A DNA stretch of 16,434 nt. It comes from Phycisphaerales bacterium (GTDB taxonomy: Bacteria; Planctomycetota; Phycisphaerae; Tepidisphaerales; Tepidisphaeraceae). The stretch covers positions 2,597-19,030 of the forward strand of contig PMAK01000296.1 in the NCBI GenBank assembly GCA_003153655.1. Reading direction: 5' to 3'. Each line of letters opens with the position of its first letter. Position 1 is the stretch's first letter. The notes beneath the pieces were generated by a model. It did not search any database, was not told the origin of the DNA, and saw only the letters and a program-made list of their open reading frames with translations. Of this stretch, positions 7,639-15,248 are shown one piece after another. The translations under genes were made by a program, and so were the position numbers.

Positions 7639-9183
7639 ATGATCATCACAAGTTCATCCGCCGAAATTTTCGCCACTGATAAAATCCCAACAAGTTCCGA
7701 GGCTATCGTAGTTTTCGTCGCGGAAGGCGATTCCTCCGCACCCCCAGCCGCCAAAGTCGCTGGAAAGGAAATCGCCCAAAGCATAGATCGCCTGCTATCT
7801 GCCGACACAGCCGTCGGAAAACCCAAAGAAGTCACCCTGAGCATCATCGGCGACGGCCCCCGCGCCCAGCATGTTTTCGTCGCCGGCCTGGGAAAGCCCG
7901 AAAAAATTTCCCCCGAAACACTCCGCCAATCCGCGGGCTCAGTCCTGCGCGCATTCCGCAAACATCAAATCAATCGCGCCGCCATCCTTCTGCCAGAACT
8001 AAAATTCATCTCGGCCACAACTGCCGCCGACGCCATCTCCACCGGCATCCACCTCGCCGCCTTCGACTATCAGGAATACAAAGGAACCGCCTCCAAATCC
8101 CGCGAAAAATCCGACAAAAGTTCCACCAAGCCAATCGCAATCACGCTGGTCGCCGAAAAGTCCTCGTTATCAAAAGTAAAACCCGCCGTCGATCGCGCAA
8201 AAATCATCTGCAACGGCCAAAACTTCGCCCGCACCATCGCCTCCCGCCCCGGCAATGACATCAACCCGATCACCCTCGCCAAACAAGCCCAATCCCTCGC
8301 CCGCGAAGCATCCCTCCGCTGCACCGTGATGGACGAGCGCCAACTCGCTCGCCTCGGAATGGGCGGAATCCTCGCCGTCGGCAACGGCAGCATCCAATCC
8401 CCACCGCGCATGATCGTCCTCGAACACCGCCCCGCAAAACGCAGCGCCAAAACGATCCTCGTCGTCGGCAAAGCGATCACCTTCGACACCGGCGGAATCT
8501 CCATCAAACCCGCCGACAAAATGGGAAAAATGATCTTCGATAAGTGCGGCGGAATGGCCGTCCTCGGCCTCATGTACGCCGTCGCCAAACTCAAACTCCC
8601 TATCCACGTCGTCGGAATCCTCGCCAGCGCCGAAAACGCCATCAGTTCCAAGGCCTATCGCCCCGGCGATATCCTCCGCATGTACAACGGCGTCACCGTC
8701 GATGTCACCAACACCGATGCCGAAGGCCGCCTCGTCCTCGGCGACGCACTCGCCTGGGGCATCGAAAAATTTAAACCCGCCGCCGTCGTCGATCTCGCAA
8801 CCCTCACCGGCGGCGTCATCGTCGCCCTCGGCAAAACCATGGCCGGCGTCATGAGCAACAGCGACGCCCTCGTCGCCGAACTCACCCAAGCCGGCGAACC
8901 CGAAGGCGAAAAAATGTGGCGACTCCCCCTCGGCGAAGACCAGCGAGATTTCATAAAGGCCGAATCCGCCGACATCGTCAACAGCGCCGGCCGCGAAGGC
9001 CACCCGCTGCAAGGCGGCGCATTCCTCAGCTATTTCGTCCCCGACGATGAATCCGTCCCCTGGGCCCATCTGGATATCGCCGGCGTCGCCGACACCGAAA
9101 AAAAACTCCCATACTACGCCGTCGGCGCAACCGGTTGGGGCGTCCGCACGCTCGTGCGTTGGATCGAATCACGCGCGAGGTAA
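7639..9183 (+). CDS. pepA: Leucyl aminopeptidase (peptidase family M17)
   Basis: This is a cytosolic two-metal aminopeptidase that removes N-terminal residues from peptides and usually acts as a hexamer. The 514-residue product has the M17 layout: a variable N-terminal domain (to ~180), then the catalytic domain. All metal and catalytic residues are present: K278 and D283 in GKAITFDTGG, K290, D301 in MIFDKCGG, and D360, E362 and R364 in NTDAEGRLVL. These are offset by a constant 8 residues from those I recall for E. coli PepA (K270, D275, K282, D293, D352, E354, R356). ATG 7639 is preferred to the in-frame TTG at 7618, which overlaps the predicted -10 region. The gene appears to be a single-gene unit with its own promoter, followed by 148 bases of repeat-bearing spacer. 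Confidence 0.95.
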   Translation: MIITSSSAEIFATDKIPTSSEAIVVFVAEGDSSAPPAAKVAGKEIAQSIDRLLSADTAVGKPKEVTLSIIGDGPRAQHVFVAGLGKPEKISPETLRQSAGSVLRAFRKHQINRAAILLPELKFISATTAADAISTGIHLAAFDYQEYKGTASKSREKSDKSSTKPIAITLVAEKSSLSKVKPAVDRAKIICNGQNFARTIASRPGNDINPITLAKQAQSLAREASLRCTVMDERQLARLGMGGILAVGNGSIQSPPRMIVLEHRPAKRSAKTILVVGKAITFDTGGISIKPADKMGKMIFDKCGGMAVLGLMYAVAKLKLPIHVVGILASAENAISSKAYRPGDILRMYNGVTVDVTNTDAEGRLVLGDALAWGIEKFKPAAVVDLATLTGGVIVALGKTMAGVMSNSDALVAELTQAGEPEGEKMWRLPLGEDQRDFIKAESADIVNSAGREGHPLQGGAFLSYFVPDDESVPWAHLDIAGVADTEKKLPYYAVGATGWGVRTLVRWIESRAR

Positions 9184-9237
9184 TCACCAGATGCGCCGTT
9201 TGAAAAACCCAAACGCGTCCTCGGCCATCGCGCGGCG

Positions 9238-9255
9238 CGGCGACTTTAGTCGCCG
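9238..9255. repeat. Small perfect palindrome (GGCGACTTTAGTCGCC type)
   Basis: Arms CGGCGACT (9238-9245) and AGTCGCCG (9248-9255) pair perfectly around a two-base loop. No T-run follows on either strand, so it is a poor intrinsic terminator, although it lies after pepA and could act on mRNA ends. Short GC palindromes of this look are, from memory, dispersed in many environmental bacterial genomes. Confidence 0.6.
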
Positions 9256-9280
9256 TGTCTTCTGGTTATTCAAAGGTCTC

Positions 9281-9297
9281 AATAGGCAATAGGCAAT
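9281..9297. repeat. Short tandem repeat of the 7-mer AATAGGC
   Basis: Two complete AATAGGC units and the start of a third (AAT) lie in the spacer between pepA and moaC, 26 bases after the palindrome at 9238-9255. No function is evident. It may be the edge of a dispersed repeat. Confidence 0.5.
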
Positions 9298-9319
9298 CGG
9301 AAATTAGCATTCGCCTCGC

Positions 9320-9325
9320 TACAAT
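9320..9325 (+). promoter_or_regulatory. -10 box of moaC, probably giving a leaderless transcript
   Basis: TACAAT stands exactly six bases before ATG 9332. Transcription starting at the usual distance would begin at or next to the A of the ATG. No good -35 box and no Shine-Dalgarno sequence are visible. Confidence 0.5.
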
Positions 9326-9331
9326 CCCCCA

Positions 9332-9805
9332 ATGCCCAAGCCCCGCCTAACCCACACCGACAAAACCGGCAAAGCAAAAATGGTGGACGTCGGCCACAAA
9401 CCCACCACCCCGCGCACCGCCACCGCCGAAGCCTACATCACTCTCCAGCGCTCAACCCTGGAAGCCATCGGCAACGACAAAGTCCCCAAAGGCGAAGTCC
9501 TCTCCGTCGCCCGCCTCGCGGGCATCATGGCCGCCAAGCGCACCGGAGACTTGATCCCCCTCTGCCACCCGCTCGCGTTAGAAAGCATCGAAGTCGATTT
9601 CGATCTCCCCGACCTAAGCCCGGGCAGCTCCAACCCCGTAAAACTCCGAATCAAATCAACAGCAAGAATCACCGCCAAAACCGGCGTAGAAATGGAAGCC
9701 CTGACCGCCGTCTCCATCGCAGCCCTGACAATCTACGACATGTGCAAAGCCATCGACAAAACAATGACCATCACCGACATCCGCCTGCTAAATAAAACCA
9801 AGTAA
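9332..9805 (+). CDS. moaC: Cyclic pyranopterin monophosphate synthase
   Basis: MoaC converts the 3',8-cyclo-GTP made by MoaA into cyclic pyranopterin monophosphate, an early step of molybdenum cofactor synthesis in the cytosol. The 157-residue product is of family length and carries KMVDVG, KGEVLSVARLAGIMAAKRT, LIPLCHPLALE and TGVEMEALTAVSIAALTIYD. K53, D136 and K139 correspond to the catalytic K51, D128 and K131 of the E. coli enzyme. The C-terminus is a little shorter than in E. coli. No other moa gene is in the window. The gene is convergent with aroB, 108 bases apart. Confidence 0.96.
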   Translation: MPKPRLTHTDKTGKAKMVDVGHKPTTPRTATAEAYITLQRSTLEAIGNDKVPKGEVLSVARLAGIMAAKRTGDLIPLCHPLALESIEVDFDLPDLSPGSSNPVKLRIKSTARITAKTGVEMEALTAVSIAALTIYDMCKAIDKTMTITDIRLLNKTK

Positions 9806-9821
9806 CCCCAATCCCTTACGC

Positions 9822-9910
9822 ATTTCATCTGTGTGAATCTGATTTACATCTGTGGCCAATACTCTTCTCTGCGTCTGCCTGTCCCGGCGCGCCGGGGTCT
9901 CTGCGGCTCC
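9822..9910. repeat. Partial copy of the CATCTGTGG/CTGCG intergenic repeat between convergent moaC and aroB
   Basis: It shares TCTGATTTACATCTG (9838-9852) and ATCTGTGGCCAA (9848-9859) with the right half of the element at 7434-7590 (7511-7525 and 7532-7543). A CTCTGCGTC...TCTGCGGC tail then stands where the first element has CTTCGCGTCTTCGCGGT. Only one side is present, so it cannot fold like the first element. The tail is split by a GC-rich palindrome at 9883-9896. Confidence 0.6.
9883..9896. repeat. Perfect 14-base palindrome CCCGGCGCGCCGGG
   Basis: This fully self-complementary GC-only sequence lies between the stop codons of convergent moaC and aroB. It could serve as a bidirectional RNA hairpin, though no T-run flanks it. 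It interrupts the repeat at 9822-9910 and so looks like a small repeat inserted into an older one. Confidence 0.6.
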
Positions 9911-9913
9911 CCG

Positions 9914-11017
9914 CTATCTCAACGACTCAATCCCCTCAAGGATCAGAGTAGCCGCAACATCATCCCGAACCACAGCTTTTCCAATCGATTCCAGCAGCAC
10001 CAACCGAATCCGCCCACCCTTCACCTTCTTATCAAACTGCATCGCCTCAAACACCCGATTCGGATCAAGCGTCACGCCGCCCGTCGGCAACCCCGCCTTC
10101 CGAATCGTCGCAACAATCTGCTCCCGGTCCACGTCATACCCCAGCTTCTGCGAAACATAAGCCGCCGCGCACATCCCCAGCGCAACCGACTGCCCATGTG
10201 AATACGAATATCGCGAAACCGATTCAATCGCATGCCCAAACGTATGCCCCAGATTCAAATGCGCCCGCTCTCCCTTTTCAAACGGATCCGCTTCAACAAC
10301 CCGCGCCTTGATCGTAACGTTATGCGCAACCAGTTCGCTCACCGCCTCCATATCCATCTTCAGCACCCGCTCAATGACAGCATTCAACCCCGCGAACGCA
10401 TTCCCATCCCGAATCAAATCATGCTTGATGCACTCCGCCAGCCCGCTCTGAATCTGCCCCTCCGGCAATGTCGCCAAAGTCCGCGGATCAGCGAACACCC
10501 CGATCGGCTGATGAAACGCCCCAATCAAATTCTTCCCCTGCGCATGATCCACGCCGGTCTTCCCCCCAATGCTCGCATCCACCATCGCCAGCAAAGTCGT
10601 AGGAACCTGAACAAACGGCACCCCGCGCAAAATCGTAGCCGCCAAAAACCCAGCCATATCCCCAATCACCCCACCCCCCAGCGCAAGAATAGGCGTAGAC
10701 CGCTCAATCTTCCCGGACAAAAACTGATCATAAACCGGCAGCAGCATCGCCATCGTCTTATGCTGCTCCCCAGCCGGAATCGTCGCACACATCACCTCAA
10801 ACCCCGCCGCCTTCAGCGAGCTTTCAAGAGCAGAAAGATGAATCGCGCCCACATGCGAATCCGTAACAATCGCCGCCTTAGCAGAACCAGATAATTTACG
10901 AAGCTCCCCCCCAACGCCGGCCAGCAACCCCGCCCCAATCGAAACGGCGTATTTCCCGCTGGGCAAATTGACAGCAACAAAATTCACAGCCCGCAATTGT
11001 AATCGTTTATCTGTCAT
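9914..11017 (-). CDS. aroB: 3-dehydroquinate synthase
   Basis: AroB converts DAHP to 3-dehydroquinate, the second step of the shikimate pathway, in the cytosol with NAD+ and a divalent metal. The 367-residue product has normal length. Visible motifs are GGGVIGDMAGFLAATILRG, VPTTLLAMVDASIGGKTGVD, GKNLIGAFHQP and the metal ligands in GLAECIKHDLI (Glu), NLGHTFGHAIE (His) and HGQSVALGM (His). The start is ATG at 11017. There is no clear ribosome binding site; a TATTAC -10-like box lies 16 bases upstream, which would give a very short leader. The start is 29 bases from that of the divergent nucleotidyltransferase gene. Confidence 0.96.
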   Translation of the reverse strand: MTDKRLQLRAVNFVAVNLPSGKYAVSIGAGLLAGVGGELRKLSGSAKAAIVTDSHVGAIHLSALESSLKAAGFEVMCATIPAGEQHKTMAMLLPVYDQFLSGKIERSTPILALGGGVIGDMAGFLAATILRGVPFVQVPTTLLAMVDASIGGKTGVDHAQGKNLIGAFHQPIGVFADPRTLATLPEGQIQSGLAECIKHDLIRDGNAFAGLNAVIERVLKMDMEAVSELVAHNVTIKARVVEADPFEKGERAHLNLGHTFGHAIESVSRYSYSHGQSVALGMCAAAYVSQKLGYDVDREQIVATIRKAGLPTGGVTLDPNRVFEAMQFDKKVKGGRIRLVLLESIGKAVVRDDVAATLILEGIESLR

Positions 11018-11034
11018 TGGTCATTCACTGGCGG

Positions 11035-11040
11035 TAATAT
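11035..11040 (+). promoter_or_regulatory. -10 box of the nucleotidyltransferase-like gene, probably leaderless
   Basis: TAATAT stands exactly six bases before GTG 11047. A CTGTCA sequence at 11011-11016 matches four of six -35 consensus bases with an 18-base spacer. It overlaps the aroB start codon, so the two divergent promoters would interfere. There is no ribosome binding site. Confidence 0.5.
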
Positions 11041-11046
11041 GCCGCC

Positions 11047-11667
11047 GTGAAAGACTTCGACGCAACAATGCGGCGCGGCGGTGATACCGCACTCCACGAA
11101 ATCTCAAAATTCTTCACCAGCACTGACGCAATACACCTATCCCTGCACACAATCGCCGCCACATTGCAGGATTCGAGAATTCCGTATGTAGTTGCTGGTG
11201 GAATGGCTTTAGTGGCGCACGGATGCACTCGCACGACGTTGGATGTACAAATCCTGGTAACCGCCGACAGGATCGCCGAAGCGCGCGAGCAATTGATCGA
11301 CTTAGGATATATTCCCCCATTCAAAAACAGTAAAAACCTCCGCGACACCCAAACCGGCATCCGCATCGAATTCCTGTTAACCGGCCAATTCCCCGGCGAC
11401 GGCAAACCTAAACCCATCGCCTTCCCCGACCCAGAATCGGCCGGCGCCTTCATCGACGGCATCCGCTATCTAAAACTGGAAAAGTTAATCGAACTAAAAC
11501 TAGCCTCAGGAATGACCAACCCCGGCCGTGTTAAAGATCTCGGCGATGTGCAGGAACTGATTCGCGCCCTCAAGCTCGACGATAACTTCGCATCCAAACT
11601 TGATCCCTACGTTCAGGATCGATTCGTGGAACTACAAAAAGGCCTGCAATCCGATCAGTCTGAATAA
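11047..11667 (+). CDS. Nucleotidyltransferase-like protein with altered active-site motif
   Basis: The 206-residue protein has the opening of a DNA polymerase beta-like nucleotidyltransferase: VVAGGMALVAHG (G51-G52) followed by TRTTLDVQIL. The usual second acidic residue of the D-x-D/E pair is glutamine here (D66-V67-Q68); a third acidic position may be E108 in GIRIEFLL. The second half, GDGKPKPIAFPDP and LIELKLASGMTNPGRVKDL, looks like a conserved block of a family of uncharacterised small bacterial proteins. Start GTG 11047 fits the -10 box; ATG 11068 is an alternative. It sits 29 bases from divergent aroB and two bases from the convergent end of ftsK. Its codon use is somewhat richer in A/T endings than its neighbours, which may mean it arrived later. 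No antitoxin-like partner gene is next to it, so I do not call it a toxin. Confidence 0.75.
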   Translation: MKDFDATMRRGGDTALHEISKFFTSTDAIHLSLHTIAATLQDSRIPYVVAGGMALVAHGCTRTTLDVQILVTADRIAEAREQLIDLGYIPPFKNSKNLRDTQTGIRIEFLLTGQFPGDGKPKPIAFPDPESAGAFIDGIRYLKLEKLIELKLASGMTNPGRVKDLGDVQELIRALKLDDNFASKLDPYVQDRFVELQKGLQSDQSE

Positions 11668-11669
11668 TC

Positions 11670-14075
11670 TCAAACACTCATCCCCGTAGCGGCATCCGCC
11701 TGCCGCGCAGCCTGCATCGCATCCCACTCCTCCACCGTAATCAGCGCCTCCCGCGCCTGACTCCCCTTATAACTCCCCACAATCCCGCTCGTCGCCATCG
11801 CCTCAATCAGCCGGCTCGCGCGGCTATATCCAATCGTCAATCGCCGCTGCAATAAACTCACGCTCCCGCGCTTCGTTTCCAAAACCACCCGCACCGCCGG
11901 ATCAAACAACTCATCCTTCGCCGCCTCTTCATCCACCGTCGTCCCCGCCTTGATCTGCACCAATTCCGGCTCGTACTGCGCATCCGCCAGCGTCTTTATC
12001 AGCTTCACGCTCTCCTTCATTTCCTTATCATCAATAAACGTACCCTGCCCGCGGATCGGCTTCCCAGCGCCCGGCGGCAGGAACAACATATCACCCTGAC
12101 CTAACAGCAAATCCGCACCATTCTGATCCAGCACAATCCGGCTATCCATCTTGCTCGCAACCCTAAACGCAATCCGGCTCGGCATATTGCTCTTGATCAA
12201 TCCCGTCACCACATTCGCCTGCGGCCGCTGCGTCGCCACCACCAGATGTATCCCCACCGCGCGAGACTTCTGCGCCAGACGCACGATAAACGTCTCCACT
12301 TCCTTCCCGCTCGTCATCATCAAATCCGCCAATTCATCGATGATGATCACGATATACGGCAACTGCTTCGGAATCTTCGCTTCCTCTTCCTCCGACGCCG
12401 GCTTAAACCGCTCGTTCAATTCCTCCCGCGTCAATCCGTTATATCCCTTGATATTCCGCACCCCCGCCTCAGCCAGAATTTCATACCGCTCATCCATCTT
12501 CTCGCACGCCCATTCCAAAACGCTCGTCGCGCGCGATGGATCATTCACGATCGGGCACATCAAATGCGGGATGTCCTTGAACGGCGCCATCTCCACGACT
12601 TTCGGATCCACCAATATCAGCTTCACCAGATCCGGCCGCTGCTGATACATGATCGACATGATGATCGAGTTGATGCAAACCGACTTCCCCGATCCGGTCG
12701 TTCCCGCGATCAAACAATGCGGCATCGCCGCCAGATCCGTAATCAGCGGCTCCCCGCTCGCGTCCTTCCCAAGATAAAGCGGAATCGCCATCTTCTTCGT
12801 CGCATCCGGCGCAGCCTGCATCAATTCCTTCAGCCGCACCTTCTCCTTCTGCGCATTCGGAGCCTCGATCCCAACCGTATTCTTCCCCGGCACCGGCGCG
12901 ACAATCCGCACGCTCTCCGCCCGCAGCGCGCGCATGATGTCGTTCGACAGCGCCGTAATCGCCGACACCTTGATCCCCGGCGCAAGCTCCAACTCATACA
13001 TCGTAATAACCGGCCCCGTGTCGATCTCGACAACCCGGGCATCAATGTTGAATTCCCGCATCGCCTGCTCAAGCATCGCCGCCTTCTCGCGGACAAACTT
13101 CTCCTGGCTCTCCACAAACCCATACTCCGCATTCTCCAGGCAATCCCACGGCGGCAAATGATATTCCCCAAGCTCCCGCGGCGGCGCGGGCGGCGGACTC
13201 GCTTGCCGAGACTTCATCATGTTCGGCAGCTTCACAATAATGTCCGCCCGCGGCACAACCGGCGCTACCACTACCGGCGCAGCCTCCTCATCCTTCTCCT
13301 CTTCCTCATCCACATCATCAAACGCATCCAGCTGCGCGCCCTTCGGCCCAGACTTATCCAATTTCAACAGCACGTCAGGCTTCAGATCATCCTCATCATC
13401 ATCCAAATCCTTCTTCGCCGCAGGCCCTTTCTCCTTCGCCACAACCTTCGCAACTTTCACCGGCTTTACACTCGTCCGCTTAAACATCTGCGGAAATGTA
13501 GGCCACGAAAACTTCATCCGCGGCGCCCCTTCCTTCACCGTCGAATAAGCCTGCGCGGCAAGCCCCGGCGCGCGCAAAACCAAATCATCCGCCGCAAGCA
13601 AAAGTCCAACCAATATCGCCGTAAGCAAAATCAAACTCGTCCCCACCGTATTGAAATGCGCCTGCAAAAACGCAGCCGTCCCAATCCCGATCACCCCGCC
13701 CGATCCCTCCGGAAATCCCGAGCTGGACCCCGGCTTAAAATGATTCACAAACGCCGCGAACGCGACCGACAGCATCACCAATCCCATGGCCCGCAGCCAC
13801 GGATCGCTCAGCCGCGTATGATAAAACGCCATCGCCAGGCAAACCCCGCTGAAAAACAGCAGCGGAAAAACCCCCTGCCCAATCGCCAGATAACTCCAAT
13901 ACGCAACAAACGCCCCAACAGGCCCGCAAACATTCTGCGTAGCCCCATACGGATAAACAGCATGACTGGGCCAATCGGTCGCATGAAACGACCCCAGCGC
14001 ACAAATCAAAAACACCCAAACCGCCGTAGCAAAAAACAGCGCCAGGGGTTTCAAAATATGAGAACGTTGCAACAT
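11670..14075 (-). CDS. ftsK: DNA translocase FtsK/SpoIIIE family
   Basis: FtsK is a membrane-anchored hexameric ATPase that pumps DNA at the division site and helps resolve chromosome dimers. The ~801-residue product has four N-terminal membrane segments (from LALFFATAVWVFLICAL to LILLTAILVGLLLA). A very acidic, low-complexity linker (DLDDDEDD, DVDEEEEKDEE) follows, then the motor domain with Walker A GTTGSGKS (nt 12681-12704), Walker B VIIIDELADL and VVATQRPQANVVTGLIKSN. A C-terminal winged-helix gamma domain (LLQRRLTIGYSRASRLIEAM), which reads KOPS-type sites, ends the protein. ATG 14075 is chosen; an in-frame TTG at 14093 would add six residues, and neither start has a clear ribosome binding site. 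It is the last gene of the coaB-dut-ftsK cluster. Many planctomycetes lack FtsZ but keep FtsK, so its role may be mainly in segregation. Confidence 0.95.
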   Translation of the reverse strand: MLQRSHILKPLALFFATAVWVFLICALGSFHATDWPSHAVYPYGATQNVCGPVGAFVAYWSYLAIGQGVFPLLFFSGVCLAMAFYHTRLSDPWLRAMGLVMLSVAFAAFVNHFKPGSSSGFPEGSGGVIGIGTAAFLQAHFNTVGTSLILLTAILVGLLLAADDLVLRAPGLAAQAYSTVKEGAPRMKFSWPTFPQMFKRTSVKPVKVAKVVAKEKGPAAKKDLDDDEDDLKPDVLLKLDKSGPKGAQLDAFDDVDEEEEKDEEAAPVVVAPVVPRADIIVKLPNMMKSRQASPPPAPPRELGEYHLPPWDCLENAEYGFVESQEKFVREKAAMLEQAMREFNIDARVVEIDTGPVITMYELELAPGIKVSAITALSNDIMRALRAESVRIVAPVPGKNTVGIEAPNAQKEKVRLKELMQAAPDATKKMAIPLYLGKDASGEPLITDLAAMPHCLIAGTTGSGKSVCINSIIMSIMYQQRPDLVKLILVDPKVVEMAPFKDIPHLMCPIVNDPSRATSVLEWACEKMDERYEILAEAGVRNIKGYNGLTREELNERFKPASEEEEAKIPKQLPYIVIIIDELADLMMTSGKEVETFIVRLAQKSRAVGIHLVVATQRPQANVVTGLIKSNMPSRIAFRVASKMDSRIVLDQNGADLLLGQGDMLFLPPGAGKPIRGQGTFIDDKEMKESVKLIKTLADAQYEPELVQIKAGTTVDEEAAKDELFDPAVRVVLETKRGSVSLLQRRLTIGYSRASRLIEAMATSGIVGSYKGSQAREALITVEEWDAMQAARQADAATGMSV

Positions 14076-14118
14076 ATATTTTTCAGTCGTCAATTTCTTT
14101 TAGTCGCGTCGCTCGCCT

Positions 14119-14139
14119 GCCCTGAGCCTGTCGAAGGGC
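14119..14139. repeat. Short dispersed-type repeat with GCCCT/AGGGC arms
   Basis: The sequence has five-base complementary arms (14119-14123 and 14135-14139) around a core GAGCCTGTCGA. It is one of the most familiar short repeats in environmental bacterial genomes, recognised from memory rather than by search. It lies in the 72-base gap between dut and ftsK, upstream of the ftsK start. Confidence 0.65.
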
Positions 14140-14147
14140 GTTTTTCT

Positions 14148-14609
14148 CTAATGTCCAGTATGCCCAAACCCACCGCCGCCACGACCCGTCTCATCCAACT
14201 CCGCCACCTCCAAAATCGTCACCGATGGCACCGCCATAATCACCATCTGCGCAATCCGCATCCCCCGCTCAACCGTAAACGCCGCCGATCCATGATTCAC
14301 CACCGGCACACAAACCTCACCGCGATAATCCGAATCAATCGTCCCCGGACTATTAATCATCGTAATCCCATGCTTGCTCGCCAAACCGCTACGCGGCCGC
14401 ACCTGTCCCTCATACCCCGCCGGAATCGCAATCGCGAACCCGCAAGGAATCACTCGAATCTCGCCCGGCTTAATCACCACAGCCGCGGCCACCGCCGCCG
14501 CCAAATCCAGCCCGGCAGACTCTTCCGTCATCCGGATCGGCAAGGATAGACCCTCACCACCCGGCAAACGTTTGATCTTTACTGTTATCGGACGATGCAC
14601 ACGCCACAC
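14148..14609 (-). CDS. dut: dUTP diphosphatase (trimeric dUTPase)
   Basis: Dut hydrolyses dUTP to dUMP and pyrophosphate, keeping uracil out of DNA and supplying dUMP for thymidylate synthesis. All five motifs of the trimeric family are visible in 153 residues: AGLDLAA (1), PRSGLASKHG (2), GTIDSDYRGEV with the catalytic Asp (3), RIAQMVI (4) and the P-loop-like RGGGGFGHTGH (5, with His where Ser is common). No ATG is available near the start. GTG 14609 gives the longest frame, but GGAG (14609-14612) lies eight bases before an in-frame GTG at 14600, which may be the true start (150 residues). The gene begins 18 bases after coaB ends, so the two are probably co-transcribed. Confidence 0.95.
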   Translation of the reverse strand: MWRVHRPITVKIKRLPGGEGLSLPIRMTEESAGLDLAAAVAAAVVIKPGEIRVIPCGFAIAIPAGYEGQVRPRSGLASKHGITMINSPGTIDSDYRGEVCVPVVNHGSAAFTVERGMRIAQMVIMAVPSVTILEVAELDETGRGGGGFGHTGH

Positions 14610-14627
14610 TCCAACGAATGACGCCTG

Positions 14628-15248
14628 CTATTCAAATAGCCCGGCCACCCGCTGGATGAGGATATCGGCGAACTCCCCTTTCCCCCGCGAATCCAGTTTC
14701 TCCTCCCGCCCATCCCCATAAACCAGCGTCGCTTCAACCAGATCCGAAGAAATCGTCTTCACCGGATTATAAACAATCAAATCCAGCTTCTTTTGCCGTA
14801 ACTTGCCAGCCACCCGCCCCAAATCCGGCGAAGTCTCCAAACTAAATCCCACCGTCCGCTGATCAAGACGCTTCATGTTCCCCGCCGCCGCAACAATGTC
14901 TTCGGTAGACTCCAACTCCAAAGTCAAAGCCCCCTCGCGAGAGAGCTTAACAGCACTAACCGAAACCGGCCGGTAATCCGCCACAGCCGCCGCCATGATA
15001 AGCAAATCATGCCCAGGAAATTCCCGCACCACCGCCCCAAACATTTCCGAAGCCGTCTCCACATCAACCCGCCGCACGCCCGAGGGATAAGCAACATCCA
15101 CAGGCCCAAGCACAATACAAACCGAATGCCCACCCTTCACCGCAGCCGAAGCAAGCGCCGCCCCCATCTTCCCGCTGCTCCGATTCCCGATGTAACGAAC
15201 AGGATCAATAGGCTCGCGCGTGGGCCCGGCGGTGATCAGAACTCGCAT
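14628..15248 (-). CDS. coaB: Phosphopantothenate--cysteine ligase, stand-alone CoaB
   Basis: CoaB joins 4'-phosphopantothenate to cysteine in coenzyme A synthesis, using CTP in bacteria. The 206-residue protein is only the C-terminal half of the usual bifunctional CoaBC (Dfp): TAGPTREPIDPVRYIGNRSS, GKMGAALA, AAAVADYRP, STEDIVA and KKLDLIVYNPV are visible, the last with Pro where Asp is common. The flavin-containing decarboxylase half (CoaC) is absent, and the region upstream is intergenic and then a divergent gene, so CoaC must be encoded elsewhere. ATG 15248 begins directly with the MRVLITAGPT beta strand, the natural start of this domain. It is the first gene of the coaB-dut-ftsK cluster. 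Confidence 0.92.
   Translation of the reverse strand: MRVLITAGPTREPIDPVRYIGNRSSGKMGAALASAAVKGGHSVCIVLGPVDVAYPSGVRRVDVETASEMFGAVVREFPGHDLLIMAAAVADYRPVSVSAVKLSREGALTLELESTEDIVAAAGNMKRLDQRTVGFSLETSPDLGRVAGKLRQKKLDLIVYNPVKTISSDLVEATLVYGDGREEKLDSRGKGEFADILIQRVAGLFE

Noticed and set aside
8170..9069. A 299-codon open frame on the - strand opposite pepA
   Set aside because: It is Gly/Asp/Glu/Ala-rich without motifs, while the + strand encodes a complete M17 peptidase with every catalytic residue.
9197..9215. Intrinsic terminator after pepA (CGTTTG/CAAACG arms with a seven-base loop)
   Set aside because: The stem is six bases with several A:T pairs and no T-run follows, so it is too weak to annotate.
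11047..11667. Toxin of an AbiE-like toxin-antitoxin pair
   Set aside because: The fold is related, but no antitoxin gene is next to it. Both neighbours are housekeeping genes on the other strand.
14088..14093. TTGACG on the minus strand as a -35 box for ftsK
   Set aside because: No -10 box lies 15-19 bases downstream, and the position falls inside the possible TTG-started coding region.
12246..14549. A 767-codon open frame on the + strand opposite ftsK and dut
   Set aside because: Its product is an Arg/His/Pro/Gln-rich string with no fold-like pattern. It is the mirror of strongly C-ending codons in two clearly real genes on the other strand, so it is a composition artefact.
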